A stretch of DNA of 64,000 bases from SIG459 sp045538735 (GCA_045538735.1 JAZSRY010000056.1:1-64000), one strand, 5' to 3'. Shown: positions 1-8,233, numbered from the stretch's first letter. The notes: a model not told the origin generated them from the letters alone. Translations and numbers: made by a program.

Positions 1-102
1 GTAGGTGTAGGTGTGGGTGTGGGTGTAGGTGGGGGTGTAAGCGTAGGAGTAGGAGTAGGTGTAGGTGTAGGTGTGGGTGTAGGCGTGAGAGTGGGGGTAG
101 GT
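1..102. repeat. degenerate hexanucleotide tandem repeat encoding (Pro-Thr)n
   Basis: The plus strand reads as repeated GGTGTA/GGTGTG-like hexamers. On the minus strand each unit is a Thr codon plus a Pro codon. Units differ mostly at third codon positions, so the amino acid repeat is kept. Slippage by whole units would change linker length without breaking the frame. Confidence 0.8.
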
Positions 103-341
103 GCAGGGGCGGCTGCATTGTGGGAAACATCAACAATTCCATCAGCAGTAAGCGCGGTAACATTATTTGAATCGAGACGGGATACTCCGTCTCCACCCAA
201 GGCAAACAAAGAGCTTATTGGTCCGTCATAAGCACCCGAAGCACTGTTTATATATATTGTCGATGCAGCGTAAGCAGCTCCGCACAAAAGCGCAGCAGCT
301 GTAATTACGGCGGCAGCTATTATTAAAACTCGTTTATTCAT
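1..341 (-). CDS. secreted Pro-Thr-repeat protein, N-terminal part (cut by window edge)
   Basis: I do not recognise the family. Reading leftwards from the ATG at 341, the product starts with a typical Sec signal peptide: MNKR, a hydrophobic stretch of about 18 residues rich in Ala, Ile and Leu, then a probable AYA/A cleavage near residue 25. About 55 ordinary residues follow, then a run of Pro-Thr dipeptides (residues about 78 to 113) that continues past the window edge. Such PT runs are usually extended linkers in clostridial surface or exported proteins. Only a distant GAGG lies upstream, so translation initiation looks weak. The rest of the protein, and so its function, lies outside the window. 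Confidence 0.7.
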   Translation of the reverse strand, partial: MNKRVLIIAAAVITAAALLCGAAYAASTIYINSASGAYDGPISSLFALGGDGVSRLDSNNVTALTADGIVDVSHNAAAPAPTPTLTPTPTPTPTPTPTPTLTPPPTPTPTPTP

Positions 342-359
342 TAAATCACTAAATCCTCA

Positions 360-388
360 TTGAAATTACAGAACTGTGGTGCTATAAT
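360..388 (+). promoter_or_regulatory. predicted sigma-A promoter for asd-dapA
   Basis: TTGAAA (360-365), a 17-base spacer, and TATAAT (383-388). This implies a 5' leader of about 130 bases before asd. A second AT-rich candidate is TTGATT (416-421) with TATTAT (439-444), also with a 17-base spacer. I see no lysine riboswitch in the leader. Confidence 0.55.
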
Positions 389-523
389 ACGAAAATCAGA
401 TTGAAATCCGTTCTGTTGATTATACAATAATTATATTATATTATCAAGTAATTTGTCGGATGTAATATTCTCACGGCAATCATCATATTATTAAAACGGC
501 TGCAGTCGGAAAGGATGGGCATT

Positions 524-1612
524 ATGGTTAAATATAAGGTTGGAATTATAGGTGGAACCGGAATGGTTGGCCAGCGTTTTGTCTCTCTAATGGACGGTCA
601 TCCATGGTTTGATCTTAAGGTTATTGCCGCAAGTGCAGGCAGTGCAGGAAAAACCTATGAAGAAGCCGCGGGAAACAGATGGGCACTGGAAACGCCTATG
701 CCTGAACAGTTTAAGTCTATAGTCGTAAAGAACGCTGTCGCTGATATGGAAGAAATTGCTGCAGATGTGGATTTTGTGTTCTGCGCAGTTGATATGAACA
801 AGGATGAAATCAAAAAATTTGAGGAAGCATACGCAAAACTTGAATGCCCTGTAATATCCAATAACAGCGCCCATCGCTGGACCGATGATGTACCAATGAT
901 CATTCCCGAGGTTAACCCTGAGCACCTCGAGGTTATTCACGCTCAGCGCAAGCGTCTTGGAACAAAAAGAGGCTTTATTGCCGTAAAAAGCAACTGTTCA
1001 ATCCAAAGCTATGTCCCCGCTCTCAGTCCCCTTCGCGAAAAATACGGCCTTACCAAGGTACTCGCCTGCACCTACCAGGCAATTTCCGGAGCAGGCAAAA
1101 CCTTTGAAACCTGGCCGGAAATGATTGACAACGTAATTCCCTACATAGGCGGTGAGGAAGAAAAGAGTGAGCAGGAGCCTCTCAAAGTATGGGGCAAGGT
1201 TGAAGATGGTGTTATCAAGAAAGATGAGGGCACCTCTATCACCGCTCAGTGCATCCGTGTCCCCGTCACCAACGGACATCTCGCCGCCGTTTTTGCAAGT
1301 TTTGAGAAAAAGCCCGAGAAAGACGAAATAATAAAGCTCTGGAAAGAATTCAAAGGAATACCTCAGCTCAATAATCTTCCCACTGCACCCAAGCAGTTTC
1401 TCAATTACTTTGAAGAAGACAACCGCCCTCAGACCGGTGTAGACAGAAATATGGAAGGCGGAATGGCAATCTCTCTCGGACGTCTGAGAGAGGATAGTCA
1501 GTATGATTATAAATTCGTATGCCTCAGCCACAACACTCTTCGCGGAGCAGCAGGCGGCGGCGTTCTGCTGGCCGAGCTTCTTTGCGATCAGGGGTATATA
1601 ACCAAAAAGTAA
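524..1612 (+). CDS. asd: aspartate-semialdehyde dehydrogenase
   Basis: Reduces aspartyl phosphate to aspartate semialdehyde with NADPH, the branch-point step for lysine/diaminopimelate, threonine and methionine. The product of 362 residues has the N-terminal nucleotide-binding loop GGTGMVG (residues 10-16) and the catalytic cysteine in KSNCSIQ (Cys158). The sequence is of the archaeal/fungal-type Asd subfamily rather than the E. coli type (judged by eye). I chose the ATG at 524 over the in-frame ATG at 515 because GGAAAGG (508-514) is 9 bases upstream of 524 and abuts 515. It is followed after 20 bases by dapA, the next enzyme for its product, so the two are probably co-transcribed. Confidence 0.93.
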   Translation: MVKYKVGIIGGTGMVGQRFVSLMDGHPWFDLKVIAASAGSAGKTYEEAAGNRWALETPMPEQFKSIVVKNAVADMEEIAADVDFVFCAVDMNKDEIKKFEEAYAKLECPVISNNSAHRWTDDVPMIIPEVNPEHLEVIHAQRKRLGTKRGFIAVKSNCSIQSYVPALSPLREKYGLTKVLACTYQAISGAGKTFETWPEMIDNVIPYIGGEEEKSEQEPLKVWGKVEDGVIKKDEGTSITAQCIRVPVTNGHLAAVFASFEKKPEKDEIIKLWKEFKGIPQLNNLPTAPKQFLNYFEEDNRPQTGVDRNMEGGMAISLGRLREDSQYDYKFVCLSHNTLRGAAGGGVLLAELLCDQGYITKK

Positions 1613-1632
1613 ATGTCTGAAAGGAGCATTTT

Positions 1633-2517
1633 CTGAAAACTCCATTATTTGAAGGCGCATGTACTGCCATCATAACTCCCTTCTGCGCAGATGGTATTGA
1701 TTATCCAACATTAAGCCGTCAGATAGATTTTCAAATTGAAAACGGAATCACTGCTATAACCGTTGCAGGAACAACAGGTGAAAATGCTACATTAGAAATC
1801 CACGAGTATGCACAGCTCGTGGATTTTTCTGTCCAAAAATGCAAAGGCAGAATTAAAGTGATTGTAGGAATTGGTGGAAACAATACCGCTTCCTGTCTTC
1901 AAAAAGGTAAAATAGCAAAAGAATCCGGAGCGGATGCGCTCCTAATGACTCCACCGTATTATAACAAGACATCCTCCGCCGGTTTAAAATCCCACTTTCT
2001 TAAAATTGCTGACGGAATAGAAATTCCGCTTATCCTTTATAATGTCCCTTCAAGAACTGTAGTGGGTATAGACATTGATTGCTACAAGGCTTTGGCGCGT
2101 CATCCCAATATAAACGGCACAAAGGAGGCTTCAGGAAATATTTCCTTAATAAGCAAAATCCTTTGTCAGTGCGAAGGTGATATGAATGTGTGGAGCGGCA
2201 ACGATGACAACACAGTTCCGCTGATGAGCATCGGTGCCAAAGGTGTAATTTCCGTTATGTCCAATATTCTTCCTATGGAAGTCAAAAAAATATGTGATCT
2301 TTCATTAAATCGCGATTACTCAGCAGCTTTTGATATATACAAAAAATATTCCACATTATGCGATACTCTGTTTATCGATGTAAACCCAATTCCCATTAAA
2401 ACCGCTATGAAACTTGTGGGACGCGACAGAGGAGAGCTGCGCCTTCCGCTGGTCAGGCTCTCCGATGATAAGCTTGATATACTGAAAAACGAACTGAGAA
2501 AATTGGGCTTAATATGA
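1633..2517 (+). CDS. dapA: 4-hydroxy-tetrahydrodipicolinate synthase, predicted CTG start
   Basis: Condenses pyruvate with aspartate semialdehyde, the first committed step to diaminopimelate and lysine. Conserved residues are at the expected places: TTGE (Thr47, Thr48), Tyr136 in LYNVPSRT and the Schiff-base Lys164 in GTKEASGN, each 3 beyond the E. coli numbers. The frame opens at 1621 after a stop at 1618 and has no ATG, GTG or TTG before residue 63, where the ATG at 1819 would cut off the active-site threonines. A CTG at 1633 sits 6 bases after AAGGAG (1621-1626) and gives the usual 294 residues beginning (M)KTPLFEGACTAIITPF. Either CTG is the real start or a base has changed from ATG. It lies directly after asd. 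Confidence 0.9.
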   Translation: MKTPLFEGACTAIITPFCADGIDYPTLSRQIDFQIENGITAITVAGTTGENATLEIHEYAQLVDFSVQKCKGRIKVIVGIGGNNTASCLQKGKIAKESGADALLMTPPYYNKTSSAGLKSHFLKIADGIEIPLILYNVPSRTVVGIDIDCYKALARHPNINGTKEASGNISLISKILCQCEGDMNVWSGNDDNTVPLMSIGAKGVISVMSNILPMEVKKICDLSLNRDYSAAFDIYKKYSTLCDTLFIDVNPIPIKTAMKLVGRDRGELRLPLVRLSDDKLDILKNELRKLGLI

Positions 2518-2524
2518 TCTTAAC

Positions 2525-2553
2525 TTGATTCTGGGATAGAATGGGTATATAAT
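2525..2553 (+). promoter_or_regulatory. predicted sigma-A promoter for the DUF819 gene
   Basis: TTGATT (2525-2530), a 17-base spacer and TATAAT (2548-2553). The following CCTCCTT-AA-AAGGAGG palindrome (2554-2569) contains the ribosome binding site, but its left half is probably upstream of the transcription start. Confidence 0.6.
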
Positions 2554-2576
2554 CCTCCTTAAAAGGAGGTGCTGTT

Positions 2577-3725
2577 ATGGGAACCGTTGTTCTTATTCTG
2601 ATAATTCTTTTCTTACCCCGCGTTATGGTTTTGTTGAGCGACCACTATAAATTCTTAAATATGCTCGGTCCTGTATTCACATGCTATTTGTGCGGCTTTC
2701 TTCTAAGCTTTGTGTTGGAGGACACATCTGTCGCAGTAACCATTTCTGAGCTGTGTATTCCCATAGCAATCCCCCTTGTTCTATTTTCCGCGAACCTCCA
2801 GGCATTAAAAAAACTTGCAAGACCTGCCCTTATTTCCTTTATACTAATGGTCGTTTCGGTGTCTGTTGTAAGCATCATAGCATTCCTCACTTTCAAAAAT
2901 GTTGTACCCGATGCAAGCAAGATAAGCGGTATGATGATAGGTCTTTACACCGGTGGAACTCCTAATCTTATGGCGATCGGACTCGCCCTTGGTGTACCCC
3001 AAAACACCATCATCCATTCCAATACAGCTGATATGATAGTAGGAGGCATATATTTTATGCTTCTGCTTTCTGTGATTCCTAAGCTTTACAGAAAGGTACT
3101 CCCCTCCTTTGACAGCAGCCTTCATGTCGCAGACAAGGAACTTGAATCAAATCTGGAAAGTTCCTTCAGTGATGAAAAAATGAATTTCACCTTCAAGCTG
3201 CTGCTGAAAAGAGTTCCCGCCGTTTTGCTCTCTGTACTATGTGTTTTAATTTCCCTTGGATTTTCCTGGCTTGTCAGCGGAAACGCAACAAATATTATCT
3301 TCGTTATGATCGGCGTAAGCACTTTGGGGCTTGTATTTTCTTTTTTCAAAAAAGTACGCAGCCTTCCCGGCTCTTATAACGCAGGACAATATCTAATCTA
3401 TGTTTTCTCTGTTGCAATGGGTATGAGCTTCGACCTTTCTTCAATAACAGCTAATACATTGATGCTTCTTCTGATGTTTTTCGTGGTTCAGTTCGGCTGC
3501 GCTGCATTCCATCTTGTTCTTGCTAAAATTTTCAAGATAGATTCCGACACTGCCCTGATAACCTCTGTCGCAGGAATATACGGACCCGCATTTATCCCCT
3601 CTGCTGCTAATGCCATGAAAAATAAGGATGTTATTCTTTCTGGTCTTATTTGCGGAATTCTAGGTTACGCAATTGGCAATTATCTCGGAATAGGTATTGC
3701 TTCCTTCTTGCAATTTATTACATAA
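2577..3725 (+). CDS. DUF819 family integral membrane protein
   Basis: A 382-residue polytopic membrane protein resembling the DUF819 (YjcL-like) family. No transported substrate is established for the family to my knowledge. About ten hydrophobic segments are visible, with a charged cytoplasmic-type loop around residues 185-210 (KELESNLESSFSDEK). The motif TGGTPNLMAIG near residue 125 and GIYGPAFIPSAANAM near residue 345 resemble paired half-repeats of a transporter fold. The start is set by AAAAGGAGG (2561-2569) 7 bases upstream of ATG 2577. It has its own promoter and a terminator directly after, so it is probably a single-gene unit. Confidence 0.85.
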   Translation: MGTVVLILIILFLPRVMVLLSDHYKFLNMLGPVFTCYLCGFLLSFVLEDTSVAVTISELCIPIAIPLVLFSANLQALKKLARPALISFILMVVSVSVVSIIAFLTFKNVVPDASKISGMMIGLYTGGTPNLMAIGLALGVPQNTIIHSNTADMIVGGIYFMLLLSVIPKLYRKVLPSFDSSLHVADKELESNLESSFSDEKMNFTFKLLLKRVPAVLLSVLCVLISLGFSWLVSGNATNIIFVMIGVSTLGLVFSFFKKVRSLPGSYNAGQYLIYVFSVAMGMSFDLSSITANTLMLLLMFFVVQFGCAAFHLVLAKIFKIDSDTALITSVAGIYGPAFIPSAANAMKNKDVILSGLICGILGYAIGNYLGIGIASFLQFIT

Positions 3726-3730
3726 ACAAA

Positions 3731-3762
3731 AATTATCCACACAATTATGTGTGGATAATTTT
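3731..3762. terminator. bidirectional terminator between DUF819 gene and glpK
   Basis: A perfect 13-bp stem, AATTATCCACACA (3731-3743) with TGTGTGGATAATT (3748-3760), and a 4-base loop. It is flanked by A and T runs, so it can stop transcription from both convergent genes. Confidence 0.8.
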
Positions 3763-3770
3763 ATGCATAA

Positions 3771-5276
3771 TTATTCATCTGACCAGGCAGAGGCACGCTC
3801 AACAGCCTTCTTCCATTCGTGAAGGTATTTCTGCACTTCTTCCCGGGGCATACGAGGCTCAAAAATCCGCTGAGATTTTCTGAGATCTTTTATATCGGAA
3901 ATATCGCTCCAGACTCCTGTTGCAAGTCCTGCAAGAAAAGCAGCTCCGAATGCAGTTGTTTCAACCATCTGAGGTCTGTCTATCGGCTTGTGGAGAATAT
4001 CCGCCTGGAACTGCATCATAACATCACTCACTGAAGCGCCGCCGTCAACCTTGAGAACCTGAAGCGGCTTACCGGAATCAACCTCCATTGCATCAAGAAG
4101 GTCTTTAACCTGATACGCAATTCCCTCTAATGTAGCTCTTGCTATATGAGCTTTTGTGCATCCTCTTGTCAAACCAAGTATCGCGCCTCTAGCATACATA
4201 TCCCAATGAGGCGCACCAAGTCCGGTAAACGCGGACACAACATAAACTCCGCCGTTATCTTTAACAGTTTCAGCGAGATCGCTTACTTCCTGACTGGTGC
4301 CGATAAGCCCCAGTTCATCACGAAGCCATTGAATACTGCTTCCTGCATTGAAAACACTGCCTTCTATGCAATAATTTGTTTTACCGTTAATTGACCAGGC
4401 AACCGTTGTAAGCAGTCCGGAAACAGAACGAACAGACCTTTCTCCCGCATTAAGAAGGGTGAAGCAGCCTGTGCCGTATGTATTTTTGGCATCGCCGGGA
4501 TTGATGCATCCCTGACCGAGGAGAGCTGCCTGCTGATCGCCTGCAATCCCGCAAATAGGTGTGCCTGCAAGAGCCATCAGCCCCGGGATACCGGGAACAA
4601 CCTTTCCGTAAACCATAGAATTAGGTACCGGCTGGGGAAGCATAGACATAGGAATTCCCAAATGTCTGCACAAGGTTTCGTCCCACGTTAATGAATCTAT
4701 ATTAAATAGCATGGTGCGGCTGGCGTTGGTGTAGTCAGTCACATGGACTTTTCCGCCCGTAAGATTCCAGATAAGCCATGTATCAATTGTTCCGAAGAGA
4801 AGATCTCCCCTCTCGGCTCTTTCCCTTGCACCACTGACATTGTCGAGAATCCATTTAATTTTCGTACCCGAGAAATAAGCATCGATAAGAAGTCCCGTCT
4901 TATCCCTAACATATGACCCCAAGCCGTCCGAAGTGAGCTTTTCACACATTCCCGCAGTGCGGCGACATTGCCAAACAATTGCATTATATACAGGCTCTCC
5001 TGTATATTTATCCCATACGACCGTTGTCTCACGCTGGTTTGTAACGCCAATTCCCGCTATATCGGCAGCAGACAATCCGCTTTTTTCAAACGCTGCGGCA
5101 AGGGCTCTGAACTGAGAGGAAAGGATAACCTTCGGATCATGTTCTACCCAGCCCGGTTTAGGGTAAATCTGGGGAAACTGATATTGAGCTACAGAATTTA
5201 TTCCGCCAAATCTGTCAAAAATTATGGCTCTTGAGCTTGTTGTTCCCTGATCAAGCGCAATAACATAATCGTTCAT
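3771..5276 (-). CDS. glpK: glycerol kinase
   Basis: Phosphorylates glycerol to sn-glycerol 3-phosphate with ATP. The 501-residue length matches E. coli GlpK (502). The N-terminal phosphate loop ALDQGTTSSR (from residue 6), the ATPase motif TYGTGCF and the C-terminal VDGGASVSD motif typical of FGGY kinases are all present. I chose ATG 5276 (MNDYVIALDQG); GGGGGG (5285-5290) is 8 bases upstream. An in-frame start at 5294 would add six residues with no binding site. There is no glpF or glpD beside it. It is divergent from the alpha/beta hydrolase and converges on the DUF819 gene. Confidence 0.95.
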   Translation of the reverse strand: MNDYVIALDQGTTSSRAIIFDRFGGINSVAQYQFPQIYPKPGWVEHDPKVILSSQFRALAAAFEKSGLSAADIAGIGVTNQRETTVVWDKYTGEPVYNAIVWQCRRTAGMCEKLTSDGLGSYVRDKTGLLIDAYFSGTKIKWILDNVSGARERAERGDLLFGTIDTWLIWNLTGGKVHVTDYTNASRTMLFNIDSLTWDETLCRHLGIPMSMLPQPVPNSMVYGKVVPGIPGLMALAGTPICGIAGDQQAALLGQGCINPGDAKNTYGTGCFTLLNAGERSVRSVSGLLTTVAWSINGKTNYCIEGSVFNAGSSIQWLRDELGLIGTSQEVSDLAETVKDNGGVYVVSAFTGLGAPHWDMYARGAILGLTRGCTKAHIARATLEGIAYQVKDLLDAMEVDSGKPLQVLKVDGGASVSDVMMQFQADILHKPIDRPQMVETTAFGAAFLAGLATGVWSDISDIKDLRKSQRIFEPRMPREEVQKYLHEWKKAVERASAWSDE

Positions 5277-5299
5277 AAGCTTAACCCCCCACATCTGTA

Positions 5300-5328
5300 T
5301 TGACGAAGCATTATTTCTAAAATATAAT
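5300..5328 (+). promoter_or_regulatory. predicted sigma-A promoter for the hydrolase-NTPase operon
   Basis: TTGACG (5300-5305), a 17-base spacer and TATAAT (5323-5328), about 55 bases before the hydrolase start. Confidence 0.65.
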
Positions 5329-5383
5329 TGTTTGTGTAATATATAATATCATTTCATTGCGTCCACTACAAGGAGGTATTTTT

Positions 5384-6319
5384 ATGCCGACACTTAAAGA
5401 GTTTACTTTCCCCTCAAGCAACGGAAGAACAAATATTTATGTCCGCCGCTTTATTCCTCAAGACACTCCGCGAGGCATCGTTCAGATAGCCCACGGAATT
5501 GCCGAACACTCTGCAAGATATGATGGTTTTGCCTCCTTTCTTGCCGAACACGGCTTTGTTGTTTATACAAACGATCATCTTGGCCACGGAAGAAGCCTGA
5601 ATGATGAGTCCGAACTCGGTTTCTTTGCAGATAACGGCGGTTGGGAAATTGCAGTTGAGGACATGCGCAAGCTTCATGATATTGCTGCCGAGGAATTTCC
5701 CGGTATCCCCCACTTTCTCTTTGGTCACAGCATGGGAAGCTTTCTTGCAAGAACTTATATAATCTACTTCAGAAGCGGCCTTGACGGAGTTATACTCTCC
5801 GGCACAGGTCAGCAGCCCAAAGCTCTCGTTCTGGGAGGTAAGCTTTTAAGCAGCATTGAAATCAAAAAGAACGGCGGTAAGTTCAGGAGCGAAATGCTGA
5901 ACAACATTGCTTTCGGCAAATATAACGATGGTTTTGATACTCCCAGAACTATCTCCGACTGGATAAGCCGCGACGAAGCAGAAGTTGACAAGTATATTGA
6001 AGATCCTCTCTGCGGTTATATCCCCTCTGCAAGCCTTTTCCATGATATGATGTGCGGCATTGAATTTATCACCAAGGAACGAAACGTTAAGCGCATGAAC
6101 AAGTCTCTTCCCGTATATTTCATGTCCGGAGATGCAGACCCTGTCGGTGAAAACGGAAAAGGTGTACTGCGGGCTTATAAGAGCTTTCTCGCCGCAGGAA
6201 TGAAGGATGTTGCTGTTAAACTTTACCACGACGGCAGACACGAGATGCTCAACGAACTAAATCGGGATGAGGTATACAGGGATATTCTCAACTGGATTGA
6301 AGGCGAATTGGATAAATGA
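5384..6319 (+). CDS. alpha/beta hydrolase, monoacylglycerol lipase-like
   Basis: A 311-residue serine hydrolase of the lysophospholipase/monoglyceride lipase type. The nucleophile elbow is GHSMGS with Ser116. HGIAEHSARYDGF near residue 35 is the oxyanion-side motif typical of this group. The likely acid is in SGDADPVG (Asp250 or Asp252) and the likely base is His286 in DGRHEM. There is no signal peptide, so it should act in the cytoplasm. Start: AGGAGG (5371-5376) 7 bases before ATG 5384. The stop overlaps the next gene's ATG (ATGA), so translation is probably coupled. The substrate cannot be read from sequence; glycerol esters would fit glpK next door, but that is inference. Confidence 0.85.
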   Translation: MPTLKEFTFPSSNGRTNIYVRRFIPQDTPRGIVQIAHGIAEHSARYDGFASFLAEHGFVVYTNDHLGHGRSLNDESELGFFADNGGWEIAVEDMRKLHDIAAEEFPGIPHFLFGHSMGSFLARTYIIYFRSGLDGVILSGTGQQPKALVLGGKLLSSIEIKKNGGKFRSEMLNNIAFGKYNDGFDTPRTISDWISRDEAEVDKYIEDPLCGYIPSASLFHDMMCGIEFITKERNVKRMNKSLPVYFMSGDADPVGENGKGVLRAYKSFLAAGMKDVAVKLYHDGRHEMLNELNRDEVYRDILNWIEGELDK

Positions 6320-6822
6320 ACATCATACTTACCGGGCCCAGGCACTGTGGAAAATCTACACTGCTCAATAAAATCATTAAAAACCATAAAGGCAGTATCT
6401 CCGGTTTTATAAGCGAGTTTGATGACAGAGCCTCTTCGTGCAGACAGCTGCAAATACGTAGCCTTGACGGCGAAGTAAGCGCTTGCGCTGTTAAATGGGA
6501 AAATGACTCCTATGCTATAAATTACGAAACATTTAATCAATTTGCGCCCGGGCTCATTGATTTTAACGCCGATTTAATTGTCATTGATGAGCTCGGCAAA
6601 TTCGAGGCTTCCTGCGAAAATCTCAGGTTTACTGTCGAGAGAGCTTTCTCCTCTCCCGTCAATGTTATAGCCATTTTGCGCCTTGATGCTCCATCCTGGA
6701 TTAACGAGCTGAAACTGCGCAGCGATGCGATGGTAATTAATGTAAATGAAAACAACAGAAATTCCCTTGCTGGCAATATTAAAGAGCTGATTTACAATAA
6801 AAATGATGTGGAAAATTTATGA
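6316..6822 (+). CDS. THEP1-like nucleoside-triphosphatase / P-loop NTPase
   Basis: A small (168-residue) P-loop protein. Walker A is GPRHCGKST (residues 7-15) and Walker B is LIVIDELGKFE (about residues 88-98), the IDE-GK-E pattern of THEP1-type nucleotide phosphatases (DUF265 group). Family members hydrolyse NTPs in vitro, with a debated physiological role. It overlaps the hydrolase stop by 4 bases and ends the operon. A weak T-rich hairpin (about 6824-6849) follows. The functional link to the hydrolase is unknown. Confidence 0.75.
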   Translation: MNIILTGPRHCGKSTLLNKIIKNHKGSISGFISEFDDRASSCRQLQIRSLDGEVSACAVKWENDSYAINYETFNQFAPGLIDFNADLIVIDELGKFEASCENLRFTVERAFSSPVNVIAILRLDAPSWINELKLRSDAMVINVNENNRNSLAGNIKELIYNKNDVENL

Positions 6823-6863
6823 TATTTTTGCTGAGTTTTACTCAAAAATAGTCGATTTTTCAA

Positions 6864-6892
6864 TTGACACTTTTTATATTCACTATTATAAT
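6864..6892 (+). promoter_or_regulatory. consensus sigma-A promoter of the purine operon
   Basis: Perfect TTGACA (6864-6869), a 17-base spacer and perfect TATAAT (6887-6892). The predicted start, near 6899, is just ahead of the ZTP riboswitch. Confidence 0.85.
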
Positions 6893-6907
6893 AAATAAAG
6901 TAAATAT

Positions 6908-6982
6908 CGCTTGTACAGTGACTGGCGGAAGTGGGCGATACCACAGGGAGCTGTACGTCATAAAATAGCCGACCGCCTGGGC
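6908..6982 (+). ncRNA. ZTP (pfl motif) riboswitch aptamer
   Basis: The sequence fits the ZTP/ZMP-sensing pfl RNA. P1 pairs GTACAG (6913-6918) with CTGTAC (6951-6956), and an inner hairpin pairs GTGG (6931-6934) with CCAC (6941-6944). The conserved ACTGGCGG (6921-6928) can form the pseudoknot with CCGCC (6973-6977) in the hallmark CCGCCTGGGC block. The family senses the AICAR-derived alarmone made when 10-formyl-THF is short, and commonly controls purine and one-carbon genes, as here. Confidence 0.9.
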
Positions 6983-7031
6983 AGACCATCCATAAAAATT
7001 ATAGTGGATTGGTCTGCCCTTATTGTTTTTT
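6979..7031 (+). terminator. riboswitch-controlled intrinsic terminator
   Basis: GGGCAGACCA (6979-6988) pairs with TGGTCTGCCC (7010-7019), extended by TCCA/TGGA with one bulged T, then a T-rich tract (7020-7031). The left arm starts with the GGGC of the aptamer's CCGCCTGGGC block, so aptamer and terminator compete. This suggests that ligand binding turns the operon on. Confidence 0.85.
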
Positions 7032-7046
7032 ATGGAGGAAACACAT

Positions 7047-7541
7047 ATGAAAAAAATCGGAATTGTTATGGGCAGCGCAAGCGACCTGCCCGTAGTAGAA
7101 AAAGCAATCAAGGTGCTTCAGGAATACTCTGTGCCCTTTGAGGTTCGAGTGCTTTCCGCTCACCGCTGCCCCGATGAAGCAAGAATTTTTGCTTCCACCG
7201 CCCGAGAAAACGGCTTCGGTGTTCTTATCGGCGCAGCTGGTATGGCAGCACATCTTGCAGGCGCTCTTGCCGCTAACTCCACCCTTCCCGTTATCGGCAT
7301 TCCCTGCAAATCCTCCGTCCTTGACGGAATGGACGCGCTTCTGGCAACCGTTCAGATGCCCTCCGGCATCCCCGTTGCAACCGTCGCTATAGACGGTGCA
7401 AAGAACGCCGCAATTCTGGCAATGCAGATTCTTGCAGTTGCAGACGAAGAACTTTCCGCCAAGCTGGACGCAGCACGCGAACAGGCAAAGGCAGAGGTTC
7501 TTGCTAAAGATGAAGAAATTAATAATAAATATAAAAACTAA
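7047..7541 (+). CDS. purE: N5-carboxyaminoimidazole ribonucleotide mutase / AIR carboxylase subunit
   Basis: Makes carboxyaminoimidazole ribonucleotide (CAIR). The 164-residue product has GSASDLP, SAHRCPDEA and the AAHLAG loop of PurE proteins. The usual GxxGAxNAA segment is shortened to AIDGAKNAA. No purK is present in the operon, so the enzyme may draw on a purK elsewhere or accept CO2/AIR directly; sequence alone cannot decide. GGAGG (7034-7038) is 8 bases before ATG 7047. First gene after the ZTP riboswitch. Confidence 0.93.
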   Translation: MKKIGIVMGSASDLPVVEKAIKVLQEYSVPFEVRVLSAHRCPDEARIFASTARENGFGVLIGAAGMAAHLAGALAANSTLPVIGIPCKSSVLDGMDALLATVQMPSGIPVATVAIDGAKNAAILAMQILAVADEELSAKLDAAREQAKAEVLAKDEEINNKYKN

Positions 7542-7555
7542 TTTGGAGGTAAAAT

Positions 7556-8233
7556 ATGAAACTCGTTTACACTGGAAAAACCAAGAATGTTTACGCTCTT
7601 GAGAGCGGCAATTATCTTCTTAAGTTCAAAGACGACTGCACCGGCAAGGACGGCGTTTTTGATCCCGGCGAGAACAGCGTTGGTCTCACTATTGACGGCG
7701 TTGGTCTTGTAAACCTGAAGATGAGTGTATATTTCTTTGAGAAGCTCCGCGAAGCAGGAATCAAGACCCACTATGTCAATGCAAACCTTGACGACTGCAC
7801 CATGGAGGTTCTTCCCGCACGAGTATTCGGCAAGGGCCTTGAGGTTATCTGCCGCCGCCGCGCCGTTGGCAGCTTTATCCGCCGTTACGGTATGTACATC
7901 GAGTCCGGCGCTCCCCTGCCCGACTATGTTGAAACCACCTTCAAAGATGACGAAAAGGGCGATCCTCTGGTTACCAAGGATGCACTTGTTGCTCTCGGCG
8001 TTATGAGCGACGCTCAGTATGACTCTCTGAAGGAGCAGGCTCAGGTCATCACCCGTATCGTTGCCAAGGAGCTGGCTGACCGCGGTATGGAACTTTATGA
8101 CATTAAGTTCGAGTTCGGTTATGTCGGTGAAGAAGTTATTCTCATCGACGAGATCGCATCCGGTAACATGAGAGTTTACAAGGACGGCGAATACATCGAT
8201 CCCATGACTCTCTCTGAGCTGTTCTTTGCATAA
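7556..8233 (+). CDS. purC: phosphoribosylaminoimidazole-succinocarboxamide (SAICAR) synthase
   Basis: Joins CAIR and aspartate with ATP to make SAICAR. The 225 residues begin with YTGKTKNVY, the PurC N-terminal signature. The internal RRRAVGSFIRRYG and the C-terminal DEIASGNMRVYK (the family's DE-x-x-x-DxxR region with changes) are recognisable. It is slightly shorter than the usual 235-240 residues. TTGGAGG lies 7 bases upstream of the ATG. Its stop overlaps the purF start by one base (TAATG), suggesting coupled translation. Confidence 0.92.
   Translation: MKLVYTGKTKNVYALESGNYLLKFKDDCTGKDGVFDPGENSVGLTIDGVGLVNLKMSVYFFEKLREAGIKTHYVNANLDDCTMEVLPARVFGKGLEVICRRRAVGSFIRRYGMYIESGAPLPDYVETTFKDDEKGDPLVTKDALVALGVMSDAQYDSLKEQAQVITRIVAKELADRGMELYDIKFEFGYVGEEVILIDEIASGNMRVYKDGEYIDPMTLSELFFA

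Noticed and set aside
13..231. Plus-strand frame rich in Gly-Val repeats
   Set aside because: It is the complement of the Pro-Thr repeat; the minus-strand frame has a signal peptide and a plausible start.
360..514. Possible lysine riboswitch before asd-dapA
   Set aside because: The leader is too short and AT-rich, and none of the conserved lysine aptamer blocks are visible.
2554..2569. CCTCCTT-AA-AAGGAGG palindrome over the DUF819 ribosome site
   Set aside because: The left half is too close to the -10 to be transcribed from the predicted start, and the loop is too short; probably chance.
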